A DNA stretch of 64,000 bases from the NCBI RefSeq assembly GCF_013836145.1, contig NZ_CP057483.1, positions 868,001 through 932,000 on the forward strand. The letters run 5' to 3'. The position numbers and the translations under genes were made by a program. Positions 17,896 to 27,261 of this stretch are shown here, piece after piece (the first letter of the stretch is position 1; each line of letters begins with the position of its first letter). The notes below the pieces were generated by a model that was not told the DNA's origin, ran no database searches, and saw only the letters and a list, made by a program, of their open reading frames with translations. This stretch comes from Citrobacter sp. RHB25-C09 (GTDB lineage Bacteria > Pseudomonadota > Gammaproteobacteria > Enterobacterales > Enterobacteriaceae).

Positions 17896-18639
17896 TTAAC
17901 AGCAGGCCAGCTCGAAATCGAGGCGCTCAGGGACGGTGCCCCGGTCGCTATCAAGCGGCATAAAACGAATCGCAAAACGGCTTTTATGTCCGGAGATTTG
18001 CGGATAAAGCTGTAACGCTAACGGTAACTCAAGACGCAGCAAATCGGCATCTTCCCCATTGTCCTGATAAAAACCGTTCAAACTGGTTTGCTTACGGAAC
18101 GGTGCTGAGTTGCGAATCAAATCGAGGATCAGCGTTAGCGCTTGATTAAGCGGGTTCAGGCTGGCAAGCCAGGCATTGACCTGAGCGTCGCGCTGCGCTT
18201 GTGGCATATGCAACCAAATATGCAGGGTGGGTAAATCAAAACTACAGCACCCACCAGGGATGCTCAGTCTCTGGCGAACCAGTCCAATCAACCTGTCTTC
18301 ACGTAAGTATTGACCTATGCGCGGAGCGGAAATCAAGATGCTGCCAGCGTTTTTCAACTGTTGGCGCAGTGCGTCAATTCGGCTTTGATCAACACCCGGG
18401 ACCTCTTTCCACGCCTGAAGTTTTCGCTGCTGGCGTTCGAGTTCTTTCAGTAATTCCGTACGCACTTCCCCACGCTCGAACACGTCCAGCAAATCCCCGG
18501 CATTGCGGAAAAAATGCAATGCGCTGGCATGACTGTCGATGGGCAGATGACTGGAGAGTTGTTGAATCAAAAACTCGATACGTAGCCATGTACGCATTTT
18601 CTCATTGAGAGGATGTTCAAAAAGGACCTGGGTGTGCAT
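17896..18639 (-). CDS. zapD: cell division protein ZapD
   Basis: FtsZ-binding protein that cross-links and stabilises Z-ring filaments. It is 247 aa, as in E. coli (old name YacF). All-helical N-terminal region followed by a beta-rich C-terminal domain ending RLDFELACC. Strong family segments are EHPLNEKMRTWLRIEFL, PGGCCSFDLPTLH and the SGHKSRFAIRFMPLD stretch. Its ATG overlaps the coaE stop by one base, so the two are translationally linked. Confidence 0.97.
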   Translation of the reverse strand: MHTQVLFEHPLNEKMRTWLRIEFLIQQLSSHLPIDSHASALHFFRNAGDLLDVFERGEVRTELLKELERQQRKLQAWKEVPGVDQSRIDALRQQLKNAGSILISAPRIGQYLREDRLIGLVRQRLSIPGGCCSFDLPTLHIWLHMPQAQRDAQVNAWLASLNPLNQALTLILDLIRNSAPFRKQTSLNGFYQDNGEDADLLRLELPLALQLYPQISGHKSRFAIRFMPLDSDRGTVPERLDFELACC

Positions 18640-19259
18640 TACGGTTTTTCCTGTAAGACAAACTGCGACGCCAACTGGAGATAGAGGGCGTGCAAGCGGG
18701 CGACATCCGACATGATACTGTCTGGTGTGCCATTGTTATTAATAACATCGTCTGCCACGGCAAGGCGCGCTTCACGCGTCGCCTGGGCAGCGAGAATCTG
18801 TTCAACATGTTCACGGGTGACATCATCGCGAAGCATGGTTCTGGAAAGCTGCGTTTGAGGCGAGACATCTACCACCAGCACGCGATTGGCTTTGGTATAG
18901 AGTGCGTTTTCAACCAATAGCGGTACCACCCACAAGACATAAGGCGAGGTAGCCTGCTGAAATTGACGCTGGGTTTCCTGCTGAATGAGAGGGTGCAGCA
19001 ACGCTTCGAGCCAGGCTTTCTCCTCTGGATGAGCGAATATTCGCTCGCGAAGCATTTTCCGCTCAAGTGTGCCGTCAGCGGCAATCAGTTCCGGGCCAAA
19101 ATGATCGGCGATGGACTTCAGGGCAGGTTTACCCGGTTCGACGACCTGGCGGGCAATAATATCGGCGTCTGTTATATGAATTCCGAGGTCAGCAAATGCG
19201 TTCGCAACGGTACTTTTACCGCTGCCAATGCCGCCTGTTAAGGCTACTGTATACCTCAT
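18639..19259 (-). CDS. coaE: dephospho-CoA kinase CoaE
   Basis: Cytoplasmic kinase catalysing the last step of coenzyme A synthesis. It is 206 aa, as in E. coli. The P-loop GGIGSGKST covers residues 9-17, followed by DADIIARQVVEPG and the lid region (LRERIFAHPEEKAWLEALLHP). It is the first gene of the coaE-zapD-yacG operon and diverges from guaC, with a 225-base gap between. Confidence 0.97.
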   Translation of the reverse strand: MRYTVALTGGIGSGKSTVANAFADLGIHITDADIIARQVVEPGKPALKSIADHFGPELIAADGTLERKMLRERIFAHPEEKAWLEALLHPLIQQETQRQFQQATSPYVLWVVPLLVENALYTKANRVLVVDVSPQTQLSRTMLRDDVTREHVEQILAAQATREARLAVADDVINNNGTPDSIMSDVARLHALYLQLASQFVLQEKP

Positions 19260-19400
19260 AAGCTTTTGTCCTGGAGATTCAATAAAAAAATCAAATGCTT
19301 AAACTTAAAGCGTGTTACGGCGAACAGAACGAAAGGGCTACCCGCCATTCGCCAGGTAAATTTATGGGATTGTAGCGTAAAAAAAGAGAATTTCGCAGTC

Positions 19401-19428
19401 TTGCGCGGCATTGATTAGTGCGTATGAT
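19401..19428 (+). promoter_or_regulatory. Candidate guaC promoter
   Basis: TTGCGC (19401-19406) and TATGAT (19423-19428) with a 16-base spacer, about 57 bases before the guaC ATG. Found by eye; no operator was assigned. Confidence 0.4.
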
Positions 19429-19484
19429 AACGTCACTGGAGTTGCGCTCTCAAACTTAAAGCCATTAACCCCAGGAATCCGCAC

Positions 19485-20528
19485 ATGCGTATTGAAGAAG
19501 ATCTGAAGTTAGGTTTCAAAGACGTTCTTATCCGCCCTAAGCGTTCTACTCTCAAAAGTCGTTCCGATGTTGAGCTGGAACGTCAGTTTACCTTTAAACA
19601 CTCAGGTCAGACCTGGTCTGGTGTACCGATTATCGCTGCCAACATGGACACCGTGGGTACGTTCGAGATGGCAACCGCCCTTGCATCTTTCGACATCCTG
19701 ACCGCCGTGCATAAGCATTATTCCGTTGAAGAGTGGGCCGCATTTACTCGCGATGCCTCCGCTGATGTGCTGAAACATGTGATGGTTTCAACCGGGACCT
19801 CTGATGCTGATTTCGAAAAAACTAAACAGATTCTGGCCCAGAACCCGGCGCTGAATTTTGTCTGCATCGATGTTGCCAACGGTTACTCCGAACATTTTGT
19901 GAACTTTGTTTCAAAAGCGCGTGAAGCCTGGCCGAACAAAACCATTTGTGCCGGTAACGTTGTGACGGGCGAAATGTGTGAAGAGCTGGTCCTTTCTGGT
20001 GCTGACATCGTGAAGGTTGGGATTGGTCCAGGCTCCGTATGCACCACGCGTGTGAAAACCGGTGTAGGTTATCCGCAGCTTTCTGCGGTTATCGAATGTG
20101 CTGATGCGGCGCACGGTCTGGGCGGCATGATCGTCAGTGACGGCGGTTGCACCATGCCTGGCGATGTAGCCAAAGCATTTGGCGGCGGCGCCGATTTCGT
20201 CATGCTGGGCGGTATGCTGGCTGGTCATGAAGAAAGCGGCGGTAAAGTTGTTGAAGAGAATGGCGAAAAATTCATGCTGTTTTACGGCATGAGCTCCGAG
20301 TCTGCGATGACCCGCCACGTCGGCGGCGTTGCGCAGTACCGTGCGGCGGAAGGGAAAACCGTTAAGCTGCCGCTGCGTGGCCCGGTTGAATATACCGCAC
20401 GTGATATCCTTGGTGGCCTGCGATCAGCCTGTACCTATGTGGGGGCGTCACGCCTGAAAGAGCTGACCAAACGCACGACGTTCATTCGCGTTCAGGAACA
20501 AGAGAACCGCGTGTTTAACAGCCTGTAA
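19485..20528 (+). CDS. guaC: GMP reductase GuaC
   Basis: NADPH-dependent enzyme that converts GMP to IMP with loss of ammonia, connecting guanine and adenine nucleotide pools. It is 347 aa, as in E. coli. TIM-barrel IMPDH/GMPR family; catalytic C186 lies in GIGPGSVCTTR, and the phosphate-binding glycine loops (MIVSDGGCTMPGD, MLGGMLAGHEESGG) are intact. It is monocistronic and followed by a REP palindrome. Confidence 0.98.
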   Translation: MRIEEDLKLGFKDVLIRPKRSTLKSRSDVELERQFTFKHSGQTWSGVPIIAANMDTVGTFEMATALASFDILTAVHKHYSVEEWAAFTRDASADVLKHVMVSTGTSDADFEKTKQILAQNPALNFVCIDVANGYSEHFVNFVSKAREAWPNKTICAGNVVTGEMCEELVLSGADIVKVGIGPGSVCTTRVKTGVGYPQLSAVIECADAAHGLGGMIVSDGGCTMPGDVAKAFGGGADFVMLGGMLAGHEESGGKVVEENGEKFMLFYGMSSESAMTRHVGGVAQYRAAEGKTVKLPLRGPVEYTARDILGGLRSACTYVGASRLKELTKRTTFIRVQEQENRVFNSL

Positions 20529-20539
20529 ACCGTAAATGC

Positions 20540-20586
20540 AACCGCGGAATGCCTGATGGCGCGAGACGCATCAGGCCTACGCGGTT
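20540..20586. repeat. REP element nested in a hairpin (guaC-hofC)
   Basis: A REP palindrome (GCCTGATG / CATCAGGC) enclosed by a second perfect arm pair AACCGCG / CGCGGTT, together a long stem between convergent guaC and hofC. It may act as a bidirectional transcript end, although it has no strong T-run. Confidence 0.8.
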
Positions 20587-20603
20587 GTTATCCTCTACCA
20601 TAC

Positions 20604-21806
20604 TTATCCTGTTCCGCTCATCGCATCCCCGAGATGGAAAATAGGCAAATACATTGCCACGACCAGGGTGCCGATGATCAGCCCGGTAATAATCAACAGC
20701 GCCGGTTCAAGCAGCGCGGCCAGGTTATCGGCTAACGCCTGCGTATTTTCATCATGGTGGCGAGCAAGATTATGCAGCATGGTATCCAGCGCGCCTGAGG
20801 CTTCTCCTGTTCGCACCAGTTGCAGACACAGCGGACTAAATTCTTCGGCATTCTTTAACGCCTGCCAGACCGGAATACCCGTGCTGATATCACGCTGAAC
20901 CTGTGCCATACGCTGCGACCAGTACGGACACTGGAGCGTTTCTCTAACGCTTTCAAGCGCCGGAGAAAATGCGATGCCTGCTGACTGTGTCAGTGCCAGG
21001 ATGGTAAAAATTTGCGTCAGCTTTTGCCCCCGAATCAGACGGCCCATAACCGGTATGCGGAGTAACCCGCGCTGGCGCGCAATCAGCCATGCGGGTTTTC
21101 GTACTAATACGCGGTTGACCACAGTTAGCGTAAGAGCCCAAAAAACCACGAGCCAGCCCCAGTGCGCACTCCAGTCGGCAAAGGCCATAACCCACCGCGT
21201 GAGTGTCGGCAGGGGCGTATTAAAGGTCTGATAAATCGCGGCGAACTCTGGCAAAACGAAATGCAACATTGCCAGCACAACCACGATCGCCATGGTTAAT
21301 ATGACGATCGGGTAACGTAGCGCCTTTTTGACCTTGTCTGCCAACAGCCGTTGCGCCTTTTGCTGACGGGCCAGTTCAAAACAGCATTCATCGAGTTTTC
21401 CGGTTAATTCTCCGGTGCGTATCATCGCCTGATACAGCGGAGGAAAAACCTCTGGCCACTGTGTCAGTGCAATGGACAGCGGCGTCCCTTGTTCCAGCTC
21501 CTGGGCCAGGTGGTTTAATAACGCATGCCATTGCTTGCTGGGTTGTTGACCAGCAAGCAGTCCCAACCCTTCAGAGAGCGTTAACCCGGCTTTCAGAAGC
21601 GTAGCGAGTTGATGAATGACTTCCGTGTTTTTCTCACCTGTCCATAATCCTTTCTTCACACGTAACTGTTTTATCCGAAGAGGCGTGACATGCCGTTGTT
21701 GTAGCGCCCGCATCAGCTGAGGGCGGTTTTCAGCCCAGACAACGCCTTCATCAGGCGCGCCTGTCGCACCGATCCCTTGCCAGTGCCATAACCGTTTAGT
21801 GCTCAT
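20604..21806 (-). CDS. hofC: type IV pilus assembly inner-membrane protein HofC (GspF/PilC family)
   Basis: Platform protein of type IV pilus / type II secretion systems. The start at 21806 (MSTKRLWHW) gives 400 aa, the E. coli length; an in-frame ATG six codons upstream is less likely. Two GspF domains are seen, each with the RTGELTGKLDECC or RTGEASGALDTML motif, and three hydrophobic segments including the C-terminal ALLIITGLIIGTLVVAMYLPIF. It overlaps hofB by 11 bases. The ppdD-hofB-hofC set is normally quiet in laboratory E. coli. Confidence 0.93.
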   Translation of the reverse strand: MSTKRLWHWQGIGATGAPDEGVVWAENRPQLMRALQQRHVTPLRIKQLRVKKGLWTGEKNTEVIHQLATLLKAGLTLSEGLGLLAGQQPSKQWHALLNHLAQELEQGTPLSIALTQWPEVFPPLYQAMIRTGELTGKLDECCFELARQQKAQRLLADKVKKALRYPIVILTMAIVVVLAMLHFVLPEFAAIYQTFNTPLPTLTRWVMAFADWSAHWGWLVVFWALTLTVVNRVLVRKPAWLIARQRGLLRIPVMGRLIRGQKLTQIFTILALTQSAGIAFSPALESVRETLQCPYWSQRMAQVQRDISTGIPVWQALKNAEEFSPLCLQLVRTGEASGALDTMLHNLARHHDENTQALADNLAALLEPALLIITGLIIGTLVVAMYLPIFHLGDAMSGTG

Positions 21807-23181
21807 CAGGCATACCCAGCACACGGATCAACTCTTCGAAGGTCGTCAATCCTTGTTCAACCGCGCGGCAGCCGCTGGCATAGAGCGTGCTCATTCCTTC
21901 CTGTATGGCATAGGCTTCAAGCGTTTCCACCGTTGTACCGCTGGCAATGCGTTGACGGAGTGCTGGCATTACGGGAAGCACCTCAAATAAAGCCGTTCTT
22001 CCATAGAACCCGTGGTAACAATGTTCGCAGCCTATGCCCTGCCAGCGCGGGAGGGGTGTCGGGTGGAGTTCCGGGGGTAAATGAATGGGATCGCCTGCAA
22101 GTTGGCGACAGTGTGGGCACAGTTTCCTGACCAGCCGCTGCGCCACGACCAGCGTTAAGGCGGAGGAGAGCATCCAGCGCGCAACGCCCATCTGCTGTAA
22201 GCGAACCAATGCTTCGCAGGTAGAATTGGTATGCAGGGTGGAGAGAACCAGATGCCCGGTCTGCGCCGCCTTTATAGCAATTTCTGCCGTTTCACCGTCG
22301 CGGATTTCGCCCACCATGATGACATCCGGATCCTGGCGTAACAGCGCCCTTAACACGCTCTGAAAGGTCAGCCCAGCGCGCAGATGCACCTGGGTCTGAT
22401 TGATACCTTCCAGAGGGATTTCTATCGGATCCTCGACGCTGCATAGATTAACGCCGGGCAAGTTACGCGCCTGCAATGCGCTATAGAGGGAGACCGTTTT
22501 GCCGCTGCCGGTAGGACCTGTGACCAGCACCAGTCCCTGCGGTTGTTGCAAGGCATGGGTAAACGCAGACAGTTGCGTTTCGGACATCCCCAGCGCGGCA
22601 ATGCTAAGCGGTTGGTTAACCTGATGCAGCAGTCGCAGCACTGCTTTTTCGCCATAACGGCAGGGAAGGGTCGCGATGCGAAAAGAGACCGTTGTTCCCG
22701 CCAGTTCCACGGTAAATTGCCCGTCTTGCGGAAGGCGATGTTCGGCGATATCCAGATGGCTTAATACTTTTAAGCGTGCAATCAGAGCAATGCCTGTCTC
22801 TTTTGCCACGTCAGGCTGCCCATACAGTACGCCATCGATGCGTAGCCGAATGCGATAGTGATTTTCAGCAGGCTCAATGTGGATGTCCGACGCGCGTTTT
22901 GTCAGCGCGGTATGCAGCGTTTTATCCAGTAAATCAGCGGCGCTCAGACTGCTTTCAGAAACCACGGCCGGAAGCGTCTGGCGGGGTTGATGCAGATGGC
23001 CCTCCATTTGCTGGCGAGTCCAGCAAACAATGTCGATACGCTTTGTGGTCGCGAAATGCAGAGCGTCCAGCAGTTCGAGGGAGGGCGATTCCACAACGGC
23101 GACGTGAACCACTTCACTGTCTGCATCCAGCAGGATGGCCTGATGGCGCTGACACAGCGCCGTGAGTTGGCTTATATTCAT
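21796..23181 (-). CDS. hofB: type IV pilus assembly ATPase HofB (GspE/PilB family)
   Basis: Cytoplasmic secretion ATPase that powers pilin assembly. It is 461 aa, as in E. coli. Walker A GPTGSGKT occupies residues 222-229; the Asp box (CSVEDPIEI), Walker B (DPDVIMVGEIRDGETAEIA) and His box (GHLVLSTLHTNS) follow. A zinc-type CPHC ... CEHC pair near the C-terminus, typical of GspE, is present. It lies 9 bases downstream of ppdD and overlaps hofC. Confidence 0.95.
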   Translation of the reverse strand: MNISQLTALCQRHQAILLDADSEVVHVAVVESPSLELLDALHFATTKRIDIVCWTRQQMEGHLHQPRQTLPAVVSESSLSAADLLDKTLHTALTKRASDIHIEPAENHYRIRLRIDGVLYGQPDVAKETGIALIARLKVLSHLDIAEHRLPQDGQFTVELAGTTVSFRIATLPCRYGEKAVLRLLHQVNQPLSIAALGMSETQLSAFTHALQQPQGLVLVTGPTGSGKTVSLYSALQARNLPGVNLCSVEDPIEIPLEGINQTQVHLRAGLTFQSVLRALLRQDPDVIMVGEIRDGETAEIAIKAAQTGHLVLSTLHTNSTCEALVRLQQMGVARWMLSSALTLVVAQRLVRKLCPHCRQLAGDPIHLPPELHPTPLPRWQGIGCEHCYHGFYGRTALFEVLPVMPALRQRIASGTTVETLEAYAIQEGMSTLYASGCRAVEQGLTTFEELIRVLGMPDEH

Positions 23182-23190
23182 CTCGCCTCC

Positions 23191-23628
23191 TTATTTTGAG
23201 CCAAAACGAAAGACATCTTCACAGGCTTGCTGCAAAGCGCTGTCATTCTGAATGTTGCAACTGCGCGTCCAGCCGGTTATGCCGTTCGCGTTATCCCAGG
23301 CAGGGGTCAGGGAGATGCTAAGTCCGTTCAGGCTCTCCTGTCCGGTCAGCGTGACAACGCCTTGTTCGACGCTCATGCCTGAGACGTAGCGGGTCGTCGT
23401 GGCGGAAGGGATACCGTTGACCCCGGCATCGCAGGTGTCTGTGCCGCCGTGTTCCAGCGCGCAAAGTTCGATTGCGGTGCGATACGGGACGAAGGTTTGC
23501 AGCATGTCTGTCAGTGCCGCTTTGCGCAGATAGTTTTGATAAGCCGGAATTCCAATGGCGCTGAGGATGGCTATGATGCCGATGACCACCATCAGCTCAA
23601 TCAGGGTAAATCCGCGTTGTTTATCCAT
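23191..23628 (-). CDS. ppdD: prepilin peptidase-dependent major pilin PpdD
   Basis: Type IV major prepilin. It is 145 aa (146 in E. coli). The class III signal MDKQRG/FTLIELMVVIGIIA shows the cleavage glycine, N-methyl-Phe and Glu at +5. The hydrophobic helix is followed by a C-terminal globular domain with four cysteines (CALEHGG..TC, RSCNIQ, QQACEDV) that can form two disulfides. First gene of ppdD-hofB-hofC. In E. coli, assembly also needs hofMNOPQ and gspO elsewhere. Confidence 0.96.
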   Translation of the reverse strand: MDKQRGFTLIELMVVIGIIAILSAIGIPAYQNYLRKAALTDMLQTFVPYRTAIELCALEHGGTDTCDAGVNGIPSATTTRYVSGMSVEQGVVTLTGQESLNGLSISLTPAWDNANGITGWTRSCNIQNDSALQQACEDVFRFGSK

Positions 23629-23776
23629 AGTTCGCTCCTTGAGTTAGCGGGAGCAACTTTGGCAAACGGGGTAAAGGCAAGCGAGTGGCAAAAAGAGAAA
23701 CGGGAAGGCGGGTTCAGAGGAATTTATTCGGTTTGCAAAGAAGAGCAATAAAATTGCGAAGTGTTACGAAGAACCT

Positions 23777-23809
23777 GTAGGCCCGATAAGCGATAGCGCC
23801 ATCGGGCAA
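23777..23809. repeat. REP element (ppdD-nadC)
   Basis: Single REP palindrome, GCCCGAT ... ATCGGGC, just downstream of nadC in the 193-base gap to the ppdD start. The rest of the gap shows nothing I can assign beyond the presumed ppdD promoter. Confidence 0.8.
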
Positions 23810-23821
23810 GGTAATCAGGTG

Positions 23822-24715
23822 TTAGCGAAAGCGCATAGAAAGATCGAGCGCGCGGACATGCTTGGTGAGTGCGCCAACGGAGATGAAATCCACACCGGTT
23901 TCTGCAAATTCGCGCAAGGTTTCATCCGTCACGTTGCCGGAAACTTCAAGCCGCGCCTGGCCGTTGGTGCGTTTAACCGCTTCACGCATCTGTTCAGTCT
24001 CGAAGTTATCCAGCATGATGATGTCGGCACCAGCTTTCAGTGCTTCATCCAGTTCATCCAGATTTTCCACTTCGACTTCGACAGGAACGTCCGGATGTAA
24101 CCAGAACGCTTTTTCCACCGCCTGACGCACTGAGCCGGACGCAATGATGTGGTTTTCTTTGATCAGGTAAGCATCTGAAAGCCCTAAACGGTGGTTGGTG
24201 CCGCCACCGCAGAGCACCGCATATTTCAGCGCGGTACGCAGCCCAGGTAGGGTTTTACGCGTGTCCAGTAGCTGTGTTTTGGTACCCGCCAGCAAATTGA
24301 CGTATTTACGCACTTCACTTGCAACGCCGGACAGGGTCTGAACGAAATTCAGCGCGGTACGTTCGCCCGTGAGCAGTACGCGAGAGGGGCCATCCAGTTC
24401 AAACAGCGGCTGATTTGCCTTAATGCTGTCACCGTCTTCCACATGCCAGATGATGCTGACATCGTCGCCCGCAAGTTGAATAAAGACTTCTTCAACCCAG
24501 CGTTTACCACAAAAAACGCCGTCTTCACGGGTGATGATGGTGGCGTGTGAGCGGGTATCTTCCGGTAAAAGTTGTGCAGTAATGTCGTTACTGGCATCCA
24601 CTTCGCCGCCTAAATCTTCACGCAACGCATGGGCGACAACGGCAGGAATATCCAGGTTAATACGTTCCAACAGCGCGTCACGTCGGTAGTCAGGGTTATA
24701 ACGGCGAGGCGGCAT
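23822..24715 (-). CDS. nadC: quinolinate phosphoribosyltransferase NadC
   Basis: Makes nicotinate mononucleotide from quinolinate and PRPP in de novo NAD synthesis. The start at 24715 (MPPRRYNPD) gives 297 aa, the E. coli length; the frame is open 14 codons upstream but that part is not conserved. Conserved segments include LTGERTALNFVQTLSGVAS, LLDTRKTLPGLR, GGGTNHRLGLSDAYLIKENH, IMLDNFE and VEVSGNVT-type LEVSGNVTDE. It diverges from ampD, separated by 87 bases that must hold both promoters. Confidence 0.97.
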   Translation of the reverse strand: MPPRRYNPDYRRDALLERINLDIPAVVAHALREDLGGEVDASNDITAQLLPEDTRSHATIITREDGVFCGKRWVEEVFIQLAGDDVSIIWHVEDGDSIKANQPLFELDGPSRVLLTGERTALNFVQTLSGVASEVRKYVNLLAGTKTQLLDTRKTLPGLRTALKYAVLCGGGTNHRLGLSDAYLIKENHIIASGSVRQAVEKAFWLHPDVPVEVEVENLDELDEALKAGADIIMLDNFETEQMREAVKRTNGQARLEVSGNVTDETLREFAETGVDFISVGALTKHVRALDLSMRFR

Positions 24716-24802
24716 GAGAAAACTCCAAATTGCTAACGAATCATAAGGTAGAAACATGCTACTCTGAAGCGGCTATTTGCACCACTCAAAAGGAGACTCT
24801 GC

Positions 24803-25366
24803 ATGTTGTTAGACAAGGGCTGGCTGGTAGAGGCACGCCGGGTGCCTTCTCCGCATTACGATTGCCGCCCGGATGATGAAATGCCTTCTTTGCTGGTGGT
24901 GCACAATATTAGCCTGCCGCCCGGCGAGTTCGGCGGTCCGTGGATTGATGCACTATTCACCGGAGCAATTGATCCTGACGCCCATCCCTTTTTTGCTGAA
25001 ATTGCGCATCTTCGTGTTTCCGCCCATTGTCTGATTCGCCGTGACGGTGAAATCGTTCAGTATGTTCCCTTTGATAAACGCGCGTGGCATGCCGGCGTGT
25101 CGTGTTATCAGGGGCGTGAGCGCTGCAATGATTTTTCGATTGGCATTGAGCTCGAAGGGACCGATACGTTGGCCTACACCGATGCGCAATACCACCAATT
25201 GGCGACAGTGACGCGCGCGCTGATAAAGTTATACCCGGCCATTGCCGAAAATATCACTGGACACTGCAATATTGCGCCTGAGCGTAAGACCGATCCCGGT
25301 CCGGCTTTTGACTGGGCAAGGTTTCGCGCCCTGGTCACCCCCTCGTCAAATAAGGAGATGACATGA
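24803..25366 (+). CDS. ampD: 1,6-anhydro-MurNAc-L-Ala amidase AmpD
   Basis: Cytoplasmic zinc amidase that removes the peptide from recycled anhydro-muropeptides. Its loss derepresses AmpR-controlled ampC beta-lactamases in Citrobacter and Enterobacter. It is 187 aa, the length of C. freundii and Salmonella AmpD. Zinc ligands H34, H154 and D164 and catalytic E116 are all present, so the protein looks functional. It overlaps ampE by ATGA. Neither ampC nor ampR is in the window. Confidence 0.97.
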   Translation: MLLDKGWLVEARRVPSPHYDCRPDDEMPSLLVVHNISLPPGEFGGPWIDALFTGAIDPDAHPFFAEIAHLRVSAHCLIRRDGEIVQYVPFDKRAWHAGVSCYQGRERCNDFSIGIELEGTDTLAYTDAQYHQLATVTRALIKLYPAIAENITGHCNIAPERKTDPGPAFDWARFRALVTPSSNKEMT

Positions 25367-26217
25367 CGCTGTTTACGACATTACTGGTGCTGCTCGTCGA
25401 GCGCCTGTTCAAGCTGGGTGAACACTGGCAAATAGATCACCGGTTAGAGACGTTCTTCCGGCGGATCAAACGCTTCTCAATGGCGCGGACGATAGGGATG
25501 ACGATCGTTGCCATGCTGATCACATTCTTGCTTCTGCGCGCGCTGGATGGACTGCTGTTTGATGTGCCAACTATCGTGGTGTGGATCCTGACTGGACTGC
25601 TATGTATAGGGGCCGGGAAGGTGCGAATGCACTACCACGCTTACCTTAATGCCGCTTCGCGCGACGATGCTCATGCCCGCACGACAATGGCCAGTGAACT
25701 TACGCTGATCCACGGTGTACCGCCGGACTGCGATGAGCGAGACTTTTTGCGTGAGCTACAAAATGCGCTGCTGTGGATAAACTTTCGGTTCTATCTCGCG
25801 CCGCTGTTCTGGTTTATCGCCGGTGGATCGTGGGGACCGGTGCTGCTGGTGGGCTATGCGTTCTTACGCTCGTGGCAGTCCTGGCTGGCGCGTTATCTGA
25901 CGCCACATGAGCGTTTACAATCCGGCATTGATGCCATTTTGCACGTTGTGGATTGGATCCCTGTGCGTCTCGTTGGCGTTGTGTACGCCTTGATCGGTCA
26001 TGGTGAAAAAGCGCTGCCGGCGTGGTTTGCTTCGCTGGCGGATTTGCACACGTCGCAGTATCACGTTCTGGCTCGTCTGGCGCAGTTCTCGCTGGCACGC
26101 GAGCCTCATACCGATAAAGTCGAAACGCCGAAAGCGGCGGTGTCTATGGCCAAGAAAACCTCGCTGGTGCTGGTGGTGGTTATCGCATTGCTGACGATTT
26201 ACGGGACGTTGATTTAA
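25363..26217 (+). CDS. ampE: inner-membrane protein AmpE
   Basis: Membrane protein encoded with AmpD, of the CobD/CbiB-like family, proposed to act as a sensor or transporter in cell-wall recycling; its molecular role is not settled. It is 284 aa, as in E. coli. Four hydrophobic segments are visible: near the N-terminus (TIGMTIVAMLITFLLLRA and IVVWILTGLLCIGAGK), mid-protein (FYLAPLFWFIAGGSWGPVLL) and C-terminal (TSLVLVVVIALLTIYGTLI). Start and stop are tight with ampD upstream and a BIME downstream. Confidence 0.95.
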   Translation: MTLFTTLLVLLVERLFKLGEHWQIDHRLETFFRRIKRFSMARTIGMTIVAMLITFLLLRALDGLLFDVPTIVVWILTGLLCIGAGKVRMHYHAYLNAASRDDAHARTTMASELTLIHGVPPDCDERDFLRELQNALLWINFRFYLAPLFWFIAGGSWGPVLLVGYAFLRSWQSWLARYLTPHERLQSGIDAILHVVDWIPVRLVGVVYALIGHGEKALPAWFASLADLHTSQYHVLARLAQFSLAREPHTDKVETPKAAVSMAKKTSLVLVVVIALLTIYGTLI

Positions 26218-26220
26218 TGC

Positions 26221-26301
26221 TGGACGGCGGCGTAAAACGCCTTATCCGGCCTACAGACAGTACATTTCCGTAGGCCGGATTAGCGCAGCGCCATCCGGCA
26301 A
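26221..26301. repeat. BIME (two REP units) after ampE
   Basis: Two convergent REP units, GGCGTAAAACGCCTTATCCGGC-like and TAGGCCGGATTAGCGCAGCGCC-like, separated by a short linker, between convergent ampE and the GH43 gene. Confidence 0.88.
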
Positions 26302-26310
26302 AACAATCAG

Positions 26311-27261
26311 TTAAAGCGTATCCGCAGGCGGGATGCCGAAGTCAGGCATCCCGTTTTCATCCCAGCGAACCAACTTCAGGCGAGTATGGCGGTTGGGATC
26401 GTAGAGCGGGTCACCTTCGATTTCAGTGTAGTTGCGGGCGTGATACACCAGTACATCTTCCCCTTCCGGTGTCTGCGTGAAACTGTTGTGTCCTGGTCCA
26501 TACTGGCGGTTTTCATAGCTAGTGGCGAATACCGGGCGCGGCGATTTATGCCAGTTCGCCGGGTTTAGCGGATCGGCATTGACGTCAATCCACAGCAAAC
26601 CCATGCAGTAGTTTTCATCCGTAGCGCTGGCGGAATAGCTGATAAACAGCCTGTCGCCATGGGTCAGCACCGCCGGACCTTCATTCACCCAAAAGCCCCG
26701 GCACTCCCAGTCGTACTCAGGATGGCTGAGCATCACCGGTTCGCCTTTGATCGTCCACGGGTTTGCCATTTCGGCGAGGTAAATATTGGAATTACCTGCG
26801 ATATCCGGCGATTTTTGCGCCCACAAATACCACTGTTTCCCCTGATGGTGGAACGTTGTGGCATCCAGCGCAAAGGTGTCAAACGGCGTTATGATCTGTC
26901 CTTTTTCCGTCCAGGTTCCGCTCAGCGGATCGGCATCGGCACATTCCAGCGCGTACATACGATGCTGAAACATGCCCAGTTTATCGAGCGCCTGGGTATG
27001 CGCCGCGGCAAAGTAGATGTACCACTTGCCGTTCAGGTGATGAATCTCCGGTGCCCAGATGAGTTCACACATTGGGCCTGTGTCAGGCTTGCGCCACACG
27101 ATGACAGGCGGTGCCGAACGCAGGCCTTCCAGCGAATTCGCCCGACGGATTTCCAGTCGATCGTACTCCGGTACGGAGGCAATAAAGTAATAGTCGTGAC
27201 CGTCGCGAAGAATAAACGGATCGGCTCGCTGTTCAATAAACGGGTTTGGCCAGTTCTGCAT
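26311..27261 (-). CDS. glycoside hydrolase family 43 enzyme (arabinosidase/xylosidase type)
   Basis: Five-bladed beta-propeller glycosidase, 316 aa, with no signal peptide, so it is cytoplasmic. The catalytic triad of GH43 is visible: base D14 in RADPFI, pKa-modulating D133 in ALDATTF, and acid E194 in WVNEGPAV. The PEYDWECRGF, GPGHNSF and RLKLVRWDENGMP segments are also family-like. Substrate cannot be read from sequence; alpha-L-arabinofuranosides or xylosides are the usual ones. Its ATG overlaps by one base the stop of the upstream GPH transporter gene, suggesting uptake of an oligoglycoside followed by cytoplasmic cleavage. The pair is absent between ampE and aroP in E. coli K-12. Confidence 0.88.
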   Translation of the reverse strand: MQNWPNPFIEQRADPFILRDGHDYYFIASVPEYDRLEIRRANSLEGLRSAPPVIVWRKPDTGPMCELIWAPEIHHLNGKWYIYFAAAHTQALDKLGMFQHRMYALECADADPLSGTWTEKGQIITPFDTFALDATTFHHQGKQWYLWAQKSPDIAGNSNIYLAEMANPWTIKGEPVMLSHPEYDWECRGFWVNEGPAVLTHGDRLFISYSASATDENYCMGLLWIDVNADPLNPANWHKSPRPVFATSYENRQYGPGHNSFTQTPEGEDVLVYHARNYTEIEGDPLYDPNRHTRLKLVRWDENGMPDFGIPPADTL